Assembly: GCA_004294005.1 (NCBI GenBank)
Contig: RDZP01000008.1
Coordinates: 1-45,592 of the forward strand
DNA: 45,592 bases
Reading direction: 5' to 3'
Source: Cytophagia bacterium
GTDB lineage: Bacteria > Bacteroidota > Bacteroidia > Cytophagales > Microscillaceae
Shown here: positions 1-9,698 of the stretch, piece after piece
How the letters are laid out: each line of letters opens with the position of its first letter
Numbering within the stretch: the stretch's first letter is position 1
The notes under the pieces: model-generated
The model's input: the letters and a program-made list of their open reading frames with translations, nothing else
Told to the model about the DNA's origin: nothing
The model's database searches: none
Made by a program: the position numbers and the translations under genes

Positions 1-1
1 T

Positions 2-289
2 TATAAAGGAAATAGTATTGCTTTGCCAAGCGAAAAGCATTTTGTAAGAATGGATAATACTATAGGAAAAGATTATATGTGTTTATTGTATAGCAAAGAA
101 CCACTTGATATTCAAGATATTAAAAGTAGAATTGCGGCAGAAGAAGGCGATTTTGCACAAAAAGTAAATGCTGTTTTGGGTAATGATTTAGTAAAAAATA
201 CAAATTTTCAAAATTCAAAAATTTCCTTTTCTGCTAAAAGTAATCAACAAAAAGTGGTGGCAATGATTTTAGAAGTGGAACATCAATAA
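2..289 (+). CDS. C-terminal fragment of a DUF4384-like protein (5' end outside window)
   Basis: Frame is open to the window start (YKGNSIALPSEKHFVRMDNTIGKDYMCLLYSKEPLDI); the LDNTPGxDYLCVLYSKEPLDI-like core resembles DUF4384. Confidence 0.65.
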   Translation, partial: YKGNSIALPSEKHFVRMDNTIGKDYMCLLYSKEPLDIQDIKSRIAAEEGDFAQKVNAVLGNDLVKNTNFQNSKISFSAKSNQQKVVAMILEVEHQ

Positions 290-324
290 GAAATTTTTTA
301 AAATGAGAGGCAGAAATTGATAAA

Positions 325-476
325 TATACACATCAGAAAGTGGTTTTGGGCTAAACCTTGTCATTCCGACTGAAAGGAGGAATCTTATTGTTGGTTTACA
401 GATACTCATTTAAAACTAAGATTTTTCGCTTCGTTCAAAATGACAAATCTCCTAAAAACACCTTCCGATGTATATA
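325..476. repeat. MITE-like dispersed repeat, copy 1 (terminal inverted repeats, no ORF)
   Basis: Ends tatacacatcagaaagtggttttggg / aaaacaccttccgatgtatata are inverted repeats; a near-identical copy lies in inverted orientation at 17887-18037. Confidence 0.8.
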
Positions 477-552
477 AAAAGAGTAAATGATTAGTTTTTC
501 ACAAGAAAAAACCTTATTTTCGCAATCGTTTGAAAAAAAAATATTAATATTT

Positions 553-583
553 TTGTAATTTTAAAACTTTACATTTATATTTG
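553..583 (+). promoter_or_regulatory. Putative Bacteroidota-type promoter (TTG-N20-TATATTTG) upstream of the fadJ-like gene
   Basis: TTG at 553-555, TATATTTG at 576-583, 20-nt spacer; fits the TTG / TAnnTTTG consensus. Confidence 0.5.
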
Positions 584-688
584 TGGTTTAAATAAAAGAA
601 AGATTTATACAAAGTTCAAAAAATATTTTTTTTATTGATATACTCAGCTTGCATACTATTTTTTTAGTTGAGAAATCCACAAAATATT

Positions 689-2845
689 ATGATAAAATAC
701 AGCGTAGAAAACGGCATTGCGACCGTTAGTTTTGATATGCAAGGTTATCCAATGAACGTCATGAATGATGATTCAATGAAAGCCTTTCACGAGAATATGA
801 CAAATGCTATTCAAGATAGCAATGTCAAAGGAATTATTATTGCTTCTGAAAAAGAAGATAATTTTTTTGCAGGAGCAGATTTGAAATGGTTACAAGGGTT
901 GCTTAAAAATTTTGATGCAAAAAAACAATTCGAAAGCCAAAAAAACTTAGAATTAATGTTTAGAAGTTTTGAAACTTGTGGCAAACCTCTTGTAGCTGCC
1001 ATCAACGGACATGCTCTGGGTGGTGGTTATGAAATTGCTTTGTTATGCCATTATAGAATTGCTATCAATAATCCAAAAATAAAAATTGGATTGCCTGAAG
1101 CAAAAATTGGACTTTTCCCTGGCGCAGGTGGCACACAACGTTTGCCTCGAATGTTAGGTATTGAAGCAGCCGCACCGATTTTATTAGAAGGAAAAGAAAT
1201 GAGTCCGCAAGATGCACTCAAAGTAGGAATGATTAATGAATTAGCCGCAAATCGTGAAGAAATGTTGGCAGCAGCCCGCAAATGGATAGAAGCAAATCCA
1301 AAAGCAATGCAACCTTGGGACGAAGAGAAAAAAGGAAAAATTGTTTATAAAGATAGTTTCAAAATTCCAAATGGTGCTATTCAAAGTCCAAAAGGTGCAA
1401 TGTTGATGCTTCCGGGTACAGCCTTGATGATGGATAAAACAAAAGGTAACTATCCTGCTCAATTATACATTATGAAATGTGTTTATGAAGGTTTGCAAGT
1501 GCCAATCGACAAAGGATTGATTATTGAAGCAAGATATTTTGTGGAATTAATGGGACGACCAGAGCCAAGAGGTATGATTAGAACGCTTTTTGTGGCAATG
1601 GGTGAAGCAAATAAAGGTATTGCAAGACCAAAAAATATTCCTGTGGCAACTATCAAAAAAGTAGGCGTTTTGGGTGCGGGACTTATGGGTGCAGGTGTTG
1701 CGTATGTAACAGCAATGGCAGGTATGCAAGTTGTATTAAAAGATGTAACTTTGGCGGCTGCCGAAAAAGGAAAAGATTATTCACGTGATTTGTGTAAAAA
1801 AGGCATATCAAAAGGAAAAACAACGCAAGAAAAATCAGATGCTTTACTGAATTTAATCCAAACTACTGAAAATGTAAAAGATTTAGAAGGTTGTGATTTG
1901 ATTATTGAAGCAGTATTTGAAAATCGCGAATTAAAATACAAAGTAACACAAGAAACAGAGGCAGTTATTCCAGCAACCGCTGTTTTTGGTTCTAATACTT
2001 CTACATTGCCTATTACAGGTTTGGCAGAAGCAAGTGTAAGACCTGATAACTTTATTGGTATTCACTTTTTCTCTCCCGTAGATAAAATGCCTTTGGTAGA
2101 AATAATCAAAGGTAAAAAAACATCAGAACATGCGATTGCTCTCACAGTAGATTATGTTACAAAAATTCGTAAAACGCCTATTGTTGTAGAAGATTCAAGA
2201 GGTTTTTATACTTCAAGATGTTTTGGAACCTATACATCAGAGGGAATTGAAATGGTAGCAGAAGGAATACATCCACAATTAGTTGAAACCGCAGGAGTAA
2301 TGGCAGGAATGCCTGTCGGACCGCTTGATGTGGCTGATGCAGTGGCTATTGATTTGGCTTACAAAGTAATGAAACAACAAGAACAAGACACAGGTGAGAA
2401 AATCGAAAGTATCCCAAGTGGAAAAGTTGTCAAAAAATTTGTAGAAGAATTAGAAAGATTTGGAAAGAAAAACGGAAAAGGTTTTTATGCTTATCCTGAA
2501 AATGGTAAAAAATATATTTGGGAAGGATTAGCAGAATTGTATCCTGTCAAAGCAGAACAACCTGATATGGAATATCTCAAAAGACGTATTTTGCATAGAC
2601 AAGCCATCGAAGCAGTAAAATGTTTAGAAGAAGGTGTTTTGCATAGTGCTACTGATGGTGATATTGGCTCAATATTAGCGTGGGGATTTGCTCCTTATAC
2701 AGGTGGGATTTTTTCTTATGTTGATGGCGTTGGCTTACAAAAATTTGTAAAAGAATTAGATGAATTGGCAGACGTGTCAGGAGAAAGATTTAGACCTACT
2801 GCGAAATTAAGAGAAATGGCACAGAAAAATGAAACTTTCTTTTAG
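689..2845 (+). CDS. fadJ: Bifunctional enoyl-CoA hydratase / 3-hydroxyacyl-CoA dehydrogenase (FadJ/FadB alpha-subunit-like)
   Basis: Crotonase motifs (FFAGADLKWL, GHALGGGYEIAL, GLPEAKIGLFPGAGGTQRLPR) followed by HCDH motifs (KVGVLGAGLMGAGVAYV, FFSPVDKMPLVEII). ATG at 689 preferred over TTG at 668. Confidence 0.92.
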   Translation: MIKYSVENGIATVSFDMQGYPMNVMNDDSMKAFHENMTNAIQDSNVKGIIIASEKEDNFFAGADLKWLQGLLKNFDAKKQFESQKNLELMFRSFETCGKPLVAAINGHALGGGYEIALLCHYRIAINNPKIKIGLPEAKIGLFPGAGGTQRLPRMLGIEAAAPILLEGKEMSPQDALKVGMINELAANREEMLAAARKWIEANPKAMQPWDEEKKGKIVYKDSFKIPNGAIQSPKGAMLMLPGTALMMDKTKGNYPAQLYIMKCVYEGLQVPIDKGLIIEARYFVELMGRPEPRGMIRTLFVAMGEANKGIARPKNIPVATIKKVGVLGAGLMGAGVAYVTAMAGMQVVLKDVTLAAAEKGKDYSRDLCKKGISKGKTTQEKSDALLNLIQTTENVKDLEGCDLIIEAVFENRELKYKVTQETEAVIPATAVFGSNTSTLPITGLAEASVRPDNFIGIHFFSPVDKMPLVEIIKGKKTSEHAIALTVDYVTKIRKTPIVVEDSRGFYTSRCFGTYTSEGIEMVAEGIHPQLVETAGVMAGMPVGPLDVADAVAIDLAYKVMKQQEQDTGEKIESIPSGKVVKKFVEELERFGKKNGKGFYAYPENGKKYIWEGLAELYPVKAEQPDMEYLKRRILHRQAIEAVKCLEEGVLHSATDGDIGSILAWGFAPYTGGIFSYVDGVGLQKFVKELDELADVSGERFRPTAKLREMAQKNETFF

Positions 2846-2857
2846 TTAATAATAAAA

Positions 2858-2893
2858 TTACCTCATTCAATTTTTTGAATGAGGTTTTTTTTA
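2858..2893 (+). terminator. Rho-independent terminator
   Basis: acctcattcaa-tttt-ttgaatgaggt followed by a T-run, directly after the fadJ-like stop. Confidence 0.85.
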
Positions 2894-3050
2894 AAAACAA
2901 TGCTTATTTTCATATAAAAACTTTAATTGAAATTATTTATCAATCGTATTTTGCGTTAGTTTGTTGCTTTTGGATAAACAAGCAATACCATTCAAAATTT
3001 ATATAATTTTAGGATAATTATTTTGATTTTAAATAATTTATCATTTATTT

Positions 3051-4607
3051 TTAAGTATAATTGCAAGATAAAATAACAAGAATAATAAATAACATAAAAA
3101 ATAATGCAATTTTACCTATAATTTCTCCCCAATACATAAATAATGTATTTTTTGTATTGATAGGAATATTAACAAGTAAAAAATCTTTTTTATCATTATC
3201 TAATTTTACTAAAACATTCCCTTGTTTATCTACCAAACCACTTCCACCAAAATCAGAAGAACGTGCCACAGATTTACTTGTACAAATAGCTAAAAGTCTT
3301 ATTTTTTCAAATTCTTGTGTTATACCTTCTGTATTTTTGTACCAAACTTCATTTGCTGAACAAGTTAAAAACATTGTTTTTTGATTCATCTTGGTAGTAG
3401 CAAATTCATCAAAAAATGATTCATAACATATCAAAGGTACAACATTAAGCCCTGAAATATTATCTTCAAAAAAATTATTTTCTATTCCTAAATTTTTGGT
3501 ATAATTCCAACGTTCACCTCCAAAATAAAAATAAATTGGACTGAACCAATCTAAATAATAAGGTCTGCGTTCTTCATAAGGAACTAATTTTGATTTTGTA
3601 CGCCACTGGACATTTTTTGTGTTGTCAATTTGTATCATAGCATTATAAGTTTTAAAATGCTTATTTGTATATTTTTCTTTTTCTGTTTCGATACTATCTT
3701 TAGAATATTCAGAAGTAATAACACCTGCAATAATTTTTAATTTTGGATATTTTTTTGTAATTTGTTGAAAAAATAAAGTAGGCAAATGATTATCTAACAA
3801 ATGCCTCCATTGTTTTATTTGGATAGCCGTTTCGGGCATCAAAACATAATCAGTATTTTTAGTAATATTTTTATTGATAATTTCTGTATATTTATTGATT
3901 TGCTCGATATGTAACAAAGCATCTTGTCCGTAACGCACCATGTTTGGGTGCATAATTAAAATTTCTTTGGTTTCTTTATCTTTTTCAGTGGTATATAACA
4001 TCAAAAAAGAAATAAAAATAGGCATAACTACTAAAAAAATTAATGTGAATATATTTTGATGTGTTGATTTTTGATAAGTTATAAAAATAAATACATTCAC
4101 TAAAAGTACCCAAAAACTCCCACCTAAAATTCCTGTAATACTAAACCATTGTATAATTTGAGGAATACTCGAAAAAATATTACCCAAATTTAAAAAAGGA
4201 AAAGCAAAGTCAGACAAAGAATGTAAATACTCAAAACTCAACCAAAACAACCCAAAACCAACATAAACATATTTTTCAGTCAATAATTTTTCTAATCTAC
4301 GGTGCAAAACACAAAATAATAAAATTGGTAAACTCATTAATAAACCATTACAAACATACAAAATAATAGAACTTATCAAAGTATCATTTACCGTCCAGTA
4401 CAAAACTGAAACATTGATAAATAAAAATATGAGCCAAATCCATATAAAAAAGTATCTTTTTTTTAATTTTTTTGTATAAACTTCATTTTCTAACCACAAA
4501 ATAGGTAGGAAGAAAATAAAAATAAAAAACCAAAAATAAAAAGATTGAAATGCAATACGAAAACTTAACGTACTGATAAAAGTGCATAAAAAGAGTTTTA
4601 AAGCCAT
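3051..4607 (-). CDS. lnt: Apolipoprotein N-acyltransferase
   Basis: Multi-TM N-terminus plus CN-hydrolase domain; catalytic-type motifs MPETA (Glu), KSKLVPYEE (Lys), ICYES (Cys). Confidence 0.85.
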   Translation of the reverse strand: MALKLFLCTFISTLSFRIAFQSFYFWFFIFIFFLPILWLENEVYTKKLKKRYFFIWIWLIFLFINVSVLYWTVNDTLISSIILYVCNGLLMSLPILLFCVLHRRLEKLLTEKYVYVGFGLFWLSFEYLHSLSDFAFPFLNLGNIFSSIPQIIQWFSITGILGGSFWVLLVNVFIFITYQKSTHQNIFTLIFLVVMPIFISFLMLYTTEKDKETKEILIMHPNMVRYGQDALLHIEQINKYTEIINKNITKNTDYVLMPETAIQIKQWRHLLDNHLPTLFFQQITKKYPKLKIIAGVITSEYSKDSIETEKEKYTNKHFKTYNAMIQIDNTKNVQWRTKSKLVPYEERRPYYLDWFSPIYFYFGGERWNYTKNLGIENNFFEDNISGLNVVPLICYESFFDEFATTKMNQKTMFLTCSANEVWYKNTEGITQEFEKIRLLAICTSKSVARSSDFGGSGLVDKQGNVLVKLDNDKKDFLLVNIPINTKNTLFMYWGEIIGKIALFFMLFIILVILSCNYT

Positions 4608-4716
4608 ACTTTAATTTTTTTTGCAAAAATAAGAAAAAAATGTTATTTTTTTTTTTTTTCTTAAAATAACTTTTTAGATTTGCACAGAATTATTTATTCA
4701 CCTAAATTTATTCTTT

Positions 4717-5421
4717 ATGAAAAAACTTTTTAGAACTTTATACAAGAAAAAATCGTTATTGGTAGTAGCAACAATGATGGGACTTGTATGCCTACTTATG
4801 TTTTATCCGCCTAAGAGTGGGGAGGCAAAATCAAGTGGACCGGGAGATGACCCTGTGCAGACAACAAATATAAGATTATTTTTAAATTCTTATCAAAATG
4901 AACTTGGAAATTCACCATTACAACAATTAGATTCAGGTTGTCCCTTAAGCTTATTTCCTTTAAGTTTTGGTGCATACAACACTGCAACAAATACTGGTGG
5001 ACTGAATTTTCCACCTGATAATTTGGTAGATACCCAAGGATTATGTCAATATGCTTCTATGCGTGTAACGGTAAATGCTAGAGATTATAATGAAACTAAA
5101 TTGATAGGAAAATCAAAGGCTGAACAATTTGGCTCACAAAGTAACTATATTCAAATAACTGTACCATCAGACAGAGAATATGAAATTAGTGTTGGGCTTT
5201 ATACAAGACAATTCACTACTTGTATTCAAAGCGGTCTCTATGGAGGTTGTGCTATATCAAATGCTGTGAGAAAAGTAAGATTTGATTATAGAAAAACTTT
5301 TAATGGTTCTTCAGCAGGTGATATTTTTATGGATATGGTACTTGGTACAGGTTTATGTGGTAATGGTAATTGTGTGATAATGCGACGTGGATCTTCTAAA
5401 TGTGATATGCTTAACCCCTAA
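4717..5421 (+). CDS. Exported hypothetical protein, Cys-containing
   Basis: N-terminal basic + hydrophobic signal/anchor (MKKLFRTLYKKKSLLVVATMMGLVCLLMFY); no family recognised. Confidence 0.7.
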   Translation: MKKLFRTLYKKKSLLVVATMMGLVCLLMFYPPKSGEAKSSGPGDDPVQTTNIRLFLNSYQNELGNSPLQQLDSGCPLSLFPLSFGAYNTATNTGGLNFPPDNLVDTQGLCQYASMRVTVNARDYNETKLIGKSKAEQFGSQSNYIQITVPSDREYEISVGLYTRQFTTCIQSGLYGGCAISNAVRKVRFDYRKTFNGSSAGDIFMDMVLGTGLCGNGNCVIMRRGSSKCDMLNP

Positions 5422-6245
5422 TGAATAATATGAAACTTTTATTGACAAATTTTTTATTTTTTATGTTTTTATTGAGTCATTGTACTCTAAAAACACAAGT
5501 AGAGCCTAAAGCTCTGGATTATAGCAACTTGGTAAAAAAAGAAGCGTTGATGCCACCATCTGCTTATTATAATTTTTTAAGTCAGAAAGCAAGCGCTTAT
5601 TTTTTGGTATCTTATCAGAGTAAAAATATTCCAACTGGTTCTCCAGCAGCAGGTGGGTATGATATTGGTGGTTACATTTCCAGCGAAACAGGGAAAGTAG
5701 ATTTTTTTAACAATGGTAGTGTAAAATTAAATAATATAGAACTTCCATTTACGCAAAATAGTAATTATTACCAAAGAGATGCCAGTTTTTCTGAACAATT
5801 TTATGGTAAAATAGTGAAGTTTGAAATTCCAACTACTGGAAAAGGTATTTTTGTTGATTCTATATATGTGCCTGAAAGAATACAAATGATATCACCTGTG
5901 CTTAAACCATCTGGTGGTAAAACTTGTATATCTACTGAAGAAGACCTGGCATTAGAATGGGAGCCTGATACAAAAAATTATAATGGTGTTTTGATTGTGG
6001 TTAGTTTTCAAAGAGATAAAAATGATCCTGCTGATATCAATACATTTGCTTATGTGCAGTCTATTCCTGATAACGGAAAGTTTGTATTGCCTAAATCTGC
6101 TTTCGACGGTGTTCCAGAAGATAGGCGTAAAAGTGGGGAAGGTACAACCATCAATTTATTGAGGGCATCTTTTAAATCTACTATTTTTGATGCAAAACAA
6201 GCAGTTAAAATATCAGGTTATAATATTGTAAGAATTGATTTATAA
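5421..6245 (+). CDS. Hypothetical lipoprotein, 1-nt stop/start overlap with preceding CDS
   Basis: Signal with lipobox-like LLSHC; start ATG overlaps upstream TAA (TAATG). Confidence 0.7.
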   Translation: MNNMKLLLTNFLFFMFLLSHCTLKTQVEPKALDYSNLVKKEALMPPSAYYNFLSQKASAYFLVSYQSKNIPTGSPAAGGYDIGGYISSETGKVDFFNNGSVKLNNIELPFTQNSNYYQRDASFSEQFYGKIVKFEIPTTGKGIFVDSIYVPERIQMISPVLKPSGGKTCISTEEDLALEWEPDTKNYNGVLIVVSFQRDKNDPADINTFAYVQSIPDNGKFVLPKSAFDGVPEDRRKSGEGTTINLLRASFKSTIFDAKQAVKISGYNIVRIDL

Positions 6246-6262
6246 AAAACAATTGCCTTTTA

Positions 6263-6312
6263 GTTAATAATAAAACTACCTCATTCATTTTTTTTGAATG
6301 AGGTTTTTTTTT
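6263..6312 (+). terminator. Rho-independent terminator (near-duplicate of the one at 2858-2893)
   Basis: acctcattca-ttttttt-tgaatgaggt followed by a T-run. Confidence 0.85.
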
Positions 6313-7027
6313 ATTCTATAGTAAATTTTACAGGAATAATCATTCTTTGTCTTACATAAACACCTCTTTGCTTGGCAGGTTTCCATTTTGGTGAAGCTTT
6401 CAAAACTCTCATAGCTTCTTCATTACAACCATTTCCATTAGCAATTGGTTTTTTGATTTTTATATCGCTCAATGTTCCGTCTTTTTCAATCACAAATTCC
6501 AAATAAACAGTTCCTTGTGTATTGACTCTACGTGCCATTTTTGGATAAATGATATTTTTTGATAAAAATTTATAAAATTCCTTTTGCCCGCCTATAAATT
6601 CTGCTTGCTCTTGCAACTCGTGTGCATTATAAATGAGCTGAATATCCTCTTTTTCCTCTTTTTTAGGAATAATTTTGAGTGTGGTTTCATCACTTGGCGT
6701 AATTACTTTCACTTGGTCAGTTGGTTTATCCTCTGTAGTTTCTTCAATAAAAGTTTTTACTTTTTGTTTATCAGGCACTTCTTTTATTTCTGGTGCTTGA
6801 ATAGGTTGATGAAGTTGTGGCTTCATTTCTTCTGTACGCGGTGGTTCTATCATTGCATTTTCATTCACTTCTTCTTTTTTGAGTGCTAATGCGTCAGCCG
6901 ATAATTGATAAGTAAAATTCATTTCAAAAGCGACTAAAACTAAACTGATGCTTATTATCAAGCCTAAACCAAAAAATAACTTGTTTTTCTTAGCAAGATT
7001 TACCTGCTCATTTTTTTTATTTTCCAT
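6311..7027 (-). CDS. TonB family energy-transducing protein
   Basis: Single N-terminal TM, P/E/K-rich linker, C-terminal TonB domain (YPKMARRVNTQGTVYLEFVIEKDGTLSDIKI...PKWKPAKQRGVYVRQRMIIPVKF). Confidence 0.9.
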   Translation of the reverse strand: MENKKNEQVNLAKKNKLFFGLGLIISISLVLVAFEMNFTYQLSADALALKKEEVNENAMIEPPRTEEMKPQLHQPIQAPEIKEVPDKQKVKTFIEETTEDKPTDQVKVITPSDETTLKIIPKKEEKEDIQLIYNAHELQEQAEFIGGQKEFYKFLSKNIIYPKMARRVNTQGTVYLEFVIEKDGTLSDIKIKKPIANGNGCNEEAMRVLKASPKWKPAKQRGVYVRQRMIIPVKFTIE

Positions 7028-7208
7028 TGTAATCGTTGTTTATTTTTTTGTACTAATTAAATAACGATACAAAATTAACTAATATTTTAGTTGATTGCAA
7101 ATATTTTTGAAATTATTTTTTATTTTTTTTATAATGAGTTGATAATCAATGTTATAAATTGCTGATAAAATGAAGCATCAATCTTATTTACTTAAAAAAG
7201 AGAAATAA

Positions 7209-7646
7209 CTATTTTTTTCCTGTACTACCAAATCCACCTTCACCTCTTTGGGTTGTGGTTAAAACTTCTACTTTTTCCCATTCTATTTTGGTATAAGGAG
7301 CGATAATCATTTGTGCAATTCTTTCTCCATTTTCGATGATAAAATCTTCTTTGGATAAGTTGATAAGCAATATTTTGATTTCACCCGTATAATCACTATC
7401 AATAGTGCCGGGCGAATTGAGTACAGTAATACCATTTTTATAAGCCAATCCACTTCTGGGTCTGATTTGTGCTTCATATCCTTCAGGGAGTTGAATAAAA
7501 ATACCTGTTGTTACAAGTATTCTTTCTAAAGGTTTAATAATAATTGGATTTTCAATACTTGCTCTCACGTCCATACCTGATGCGCCTTCAGTAGCATATT
7601 CAGGCAAAGCGTGATTATTTTGATGAATTATCTTAACTTTTTGCAT
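7209..7646 (-). CDS. dut: dUTP diphosphatase
   Basis: dUTPase motifs [53 protein letters not shown]. Confidence 0.96.
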   Translation of the reverse strand: MQKVKIIHQNNHALPEYATEGASGMDVRASIENPIIIKPLERILVTTGIFIQLPEGYEAQIRPRSGLAYKNGITVLNSPGTIDSDYTGEIKILLINLSKEDFIIENGERIAQMIIAPYTKIEWEKVEVLTTTQRGEGGFGSTGKK

Positions 7647-7747
7647 TTTTTATTTGTGTTTAAAAAAACTTATCGATGTATTTATGTTGTTTATCGTATT
7701 TTTTTTACGTTTTATCGATTAAAATATTTTTGCTTAAAATTATCATT

Positions 7748-7755
7748 TATATTTG
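7748..7755 (+). promoter_or_regulatory. Possible -7 promoter element (TATATTTG) upstream of the tandem microprotein ORFs
   Basis: TAnnTTTG match; the nearest upstream TTG (7730-7732) has a 15-nt spacer, shorter than usual. Confidence 0.3.
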
Positions 7756-7811
7756 CATTACCAAAACAATACAAAGTACAACAAACTTCTACACAAAATT
7801 ACAGTAAAATT

Positions 7812-7943
7812 ATGGAAAATAAAAATATCTCTCAAATAAATTCTTCTGATAGAGAAAGAATTGAGTTTATCAAACAAAAAACAGAAGAAGCAAAAGCTAA
7901 ATTAGTGAAATTAGCAGAAAAACACAATATAACACGAAAATAA
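7812..7943 (+). CDS. Predicted 43-aa charged/helical microprotein (paralogue A)
   Basis: ATG at 7812: MENKNISQINSSDRERIEFIKQKTEEAKAKLVKLAEKHNITRK; similar to the next ORF. The listed ORF from 7611 overlaps dut and is probably mis-started. Confidence 0.6.
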   Translation: MENKNISQINSSDRERIEFIKQKTEEAKAKLVKLAEKHNITRK

Positions 7944-7971
7944 TACATCATAATAATACAACAATAAATAT

Positions 7972-8097
7972 ATGGAAAATAAATTACAAGCTCATTTATC
8001 ACCTCAACTCAAACATTTAGAGTTTTTAAAACAACAAACAGAAGAATTAAAACAGAAATTAGCAAAAATTTCTGATAAATTCAATAGAAATAAATAA
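7972..8097 (+). CDS. Predicted 41-aa charged/helical microprotein (paralogue B), absent from supplied ORF track
   Basis: Manual translation: MENKLQAHLSPQLKHLEFLKQQTEELKQKLAKISDKFNRNK; aligns with paralogue A (EFxKQxTEExKxKLxKxxxKxN). Confidence 0.6.
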   Translation: MENKLQAHLSPQLKHLEFLKQQTEELKQKLAKISDKFNRNK

Positions 8098-8162
8098 TTT
8101 TTATTGAATTTTAGATAACGGATAATGTTTCATTTATCAATACAAAAATAGTTTTTTTACAC

Positions 8163-8202
8163 CGAATAATCTATTCATTTTTTTGAGTAGATTATTTTTT
8201 TG
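8163..8202 (+). terminator. Rho-independent terminator after the microprotein pair
   Basis: aataatctattc-attttttt-gagtagattatt followed by T-run. Confidence 0.7.
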
Positions 8203-8321
8203 GTTTCTAAAAAATGAAAAAGGAACTAAAATAATAAAGTAAATTTGATAAAAATTATCAATATTTATATATTATTTTAATCCCAAATTTATTTCAAATC
8301 CACTAAATAAGTATATTCTAT

Positions 8322-9593
8322 TTATTTTGCTCTGATTGCCTCCACAGGGTCTAATCTTGAAGCCATATAAGCAGGAATTAACCCTGAAGCCACTCCTACA
8401 ATGCCCGCTACGCCAAGTCCTACTATTACATTTTTTAAACTCAAACTAATTGTAAGTGAACCCAATGGAATAAAAGTTAATAAATACACCAAAAATAAAC
8501 CCACTAATCCACCAATCAAACTCAAAAATACTGCCTCAAATAAGAATTGATACAATATAAAATAGTTTTTTGCCCCTAATGATTTTTGAATACCAATCAA
8601 ATTTGTGCGTTCCTTTACAGATACAAACATAATGTTAGCAATACCAAATCCGCCTACTAAAATAGAAAAACCACCAATTATCCAACCCGCAAAACTTACC
8701 ACACCAAACAAAGAATTGAGTGCATCAGCAAATAATTCGGTACGATTCAAAGCAAAATTATCATCTTGATAAGGTTTTAAACTTCTTGTTCCCCTCATCA
8801 ATCCACGCAATTCTCCTTCTAATTCATATAAATTTTTGTCCGTTTTTTTACCTTTTACAGCAATCATCGGGTCGACACCTTTGTAACCTACTCTAAATAT
8901 TTTACTAAAAGCACCATAAGGAATCATTACTCTTTCATCTAAAGAAGTTTCCCCAAACAAATTAGCACCTTCTTTTTTCAGCGTTGCAATTACTGTAAAT
9001 TGTCTGCCTCTTAGTTTGATAGTTTTTCCAACAGGCGAAATTTGTGGAAACAAAGTTTCAGCAACCGTTGCTCCAATAAGCATTACATCTCTTGCATTTT
9101 CTATTTCTTGTGGTGTAAAATAACGTCCCTCCGCAATCTCAAAATCAGTAATTTTATTAAATTGATAAGAAGTACCTAAAGCCAAAACATTGCTCATCGA
9201 ACTATTTTGGTACTTAACCGTAAGTCCCATTTTTCGCATCATTACCGCAACTGCTTCAGCCTGCGTCAAATTTTTTTCTAAAAATTTATATTCTCTAACC
9301 GAATTAGAAGGGCGTGCTACATATTTCCACCAAGGATAATCCGAATTACCAAATGACCAAGGAAATTTTTGAATATAAATTACGTCATCACCAATAAAAG
9401 ATAAATCATCTTTCAAACGATTTTCCAATGAATCTACAATCGTAAAAACAGAAATTATCGCAAAAATACCAATCGTAACACCCAATAAAGATAACAAAGT
9501 ACGTAACAAATTACCAGTCAAGGCTTGTGTAGCAAACCTCAAACTTTCGAATACTTGTCCAATATAATAAATAATTTTTTTCAACATAAACAA
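8322..9593 (-). CDS. MacB-like ABC transporter permease (FtsX family)
   Basis: MacB-PCD-type periplasmic domain and FtsX C-terminus (GGFGIANIMFVSVKERTNLIGIQKSLGAKNYFILYQFLFEAVFLSLIGG...AYMASRLDPVEAIR). Confidence 0.88.
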   Translation of the reverse strand: MFMLKKIIYYIGQVFESLRFATQALTGNLLRTLLSLLGVTIGIFAIISVFTIVDSLENRLKDDLSFIGDDVIYIQKFPWSFGNSDYPWWKYVARPSNSVREYKFLEKNLTQAEAVAVMMRKMGLTVKYQNSSMSNVLALGTSYQFNKITDFEIAEGRYFTPQEIENARDVMLIGATVAETLFPQISPVGKTIKLRGRQFTVIATLKKEGANLFGETSLDERVMIPYGAFSKIFRVGYKGVDPMIAVKGKKTDKNLYELEGELRGLMRGTRSLKPYQDDNFALNRTELFADALNSLFGVVSFAGWIIGGFSILVGGFGIANIMFVSVKERTNLIGIQKSLGAKNYFILYQFLFEAVFLSLIGGLVGLFLVYLLTFIPLGSLTISLSLKNVIVGLGVAGIVGVASGLIPAYMASRLDPVEAIRAK

Positions 9594-9698
9594 TCAATTC
9601 AATTACGTTTTTTATCCAATTAAATATGTATCAGTTTGTACCAAAAAACTACATTATTTGAAAAAAAAATCTAAAAAATTACATTGATAAAATATTTT

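Noticed and set aside
811-1729. Antisense ORFs within the fadJ-like gene (64, 76, 73, 60 aa)
   Set aside because: Shadow ORFs opposite a strongly supported CDS; the same logic applies to antisense ORFs in the receptor, photolyase, dacB and galE genes.
7611-7811. N-terminal extension of the 110-aa ORF at 7611..7943
   Set aside because: Overlaps the dut start and would pass through the putative promoter; the paralogous downstream ORF supports a start at 7812.
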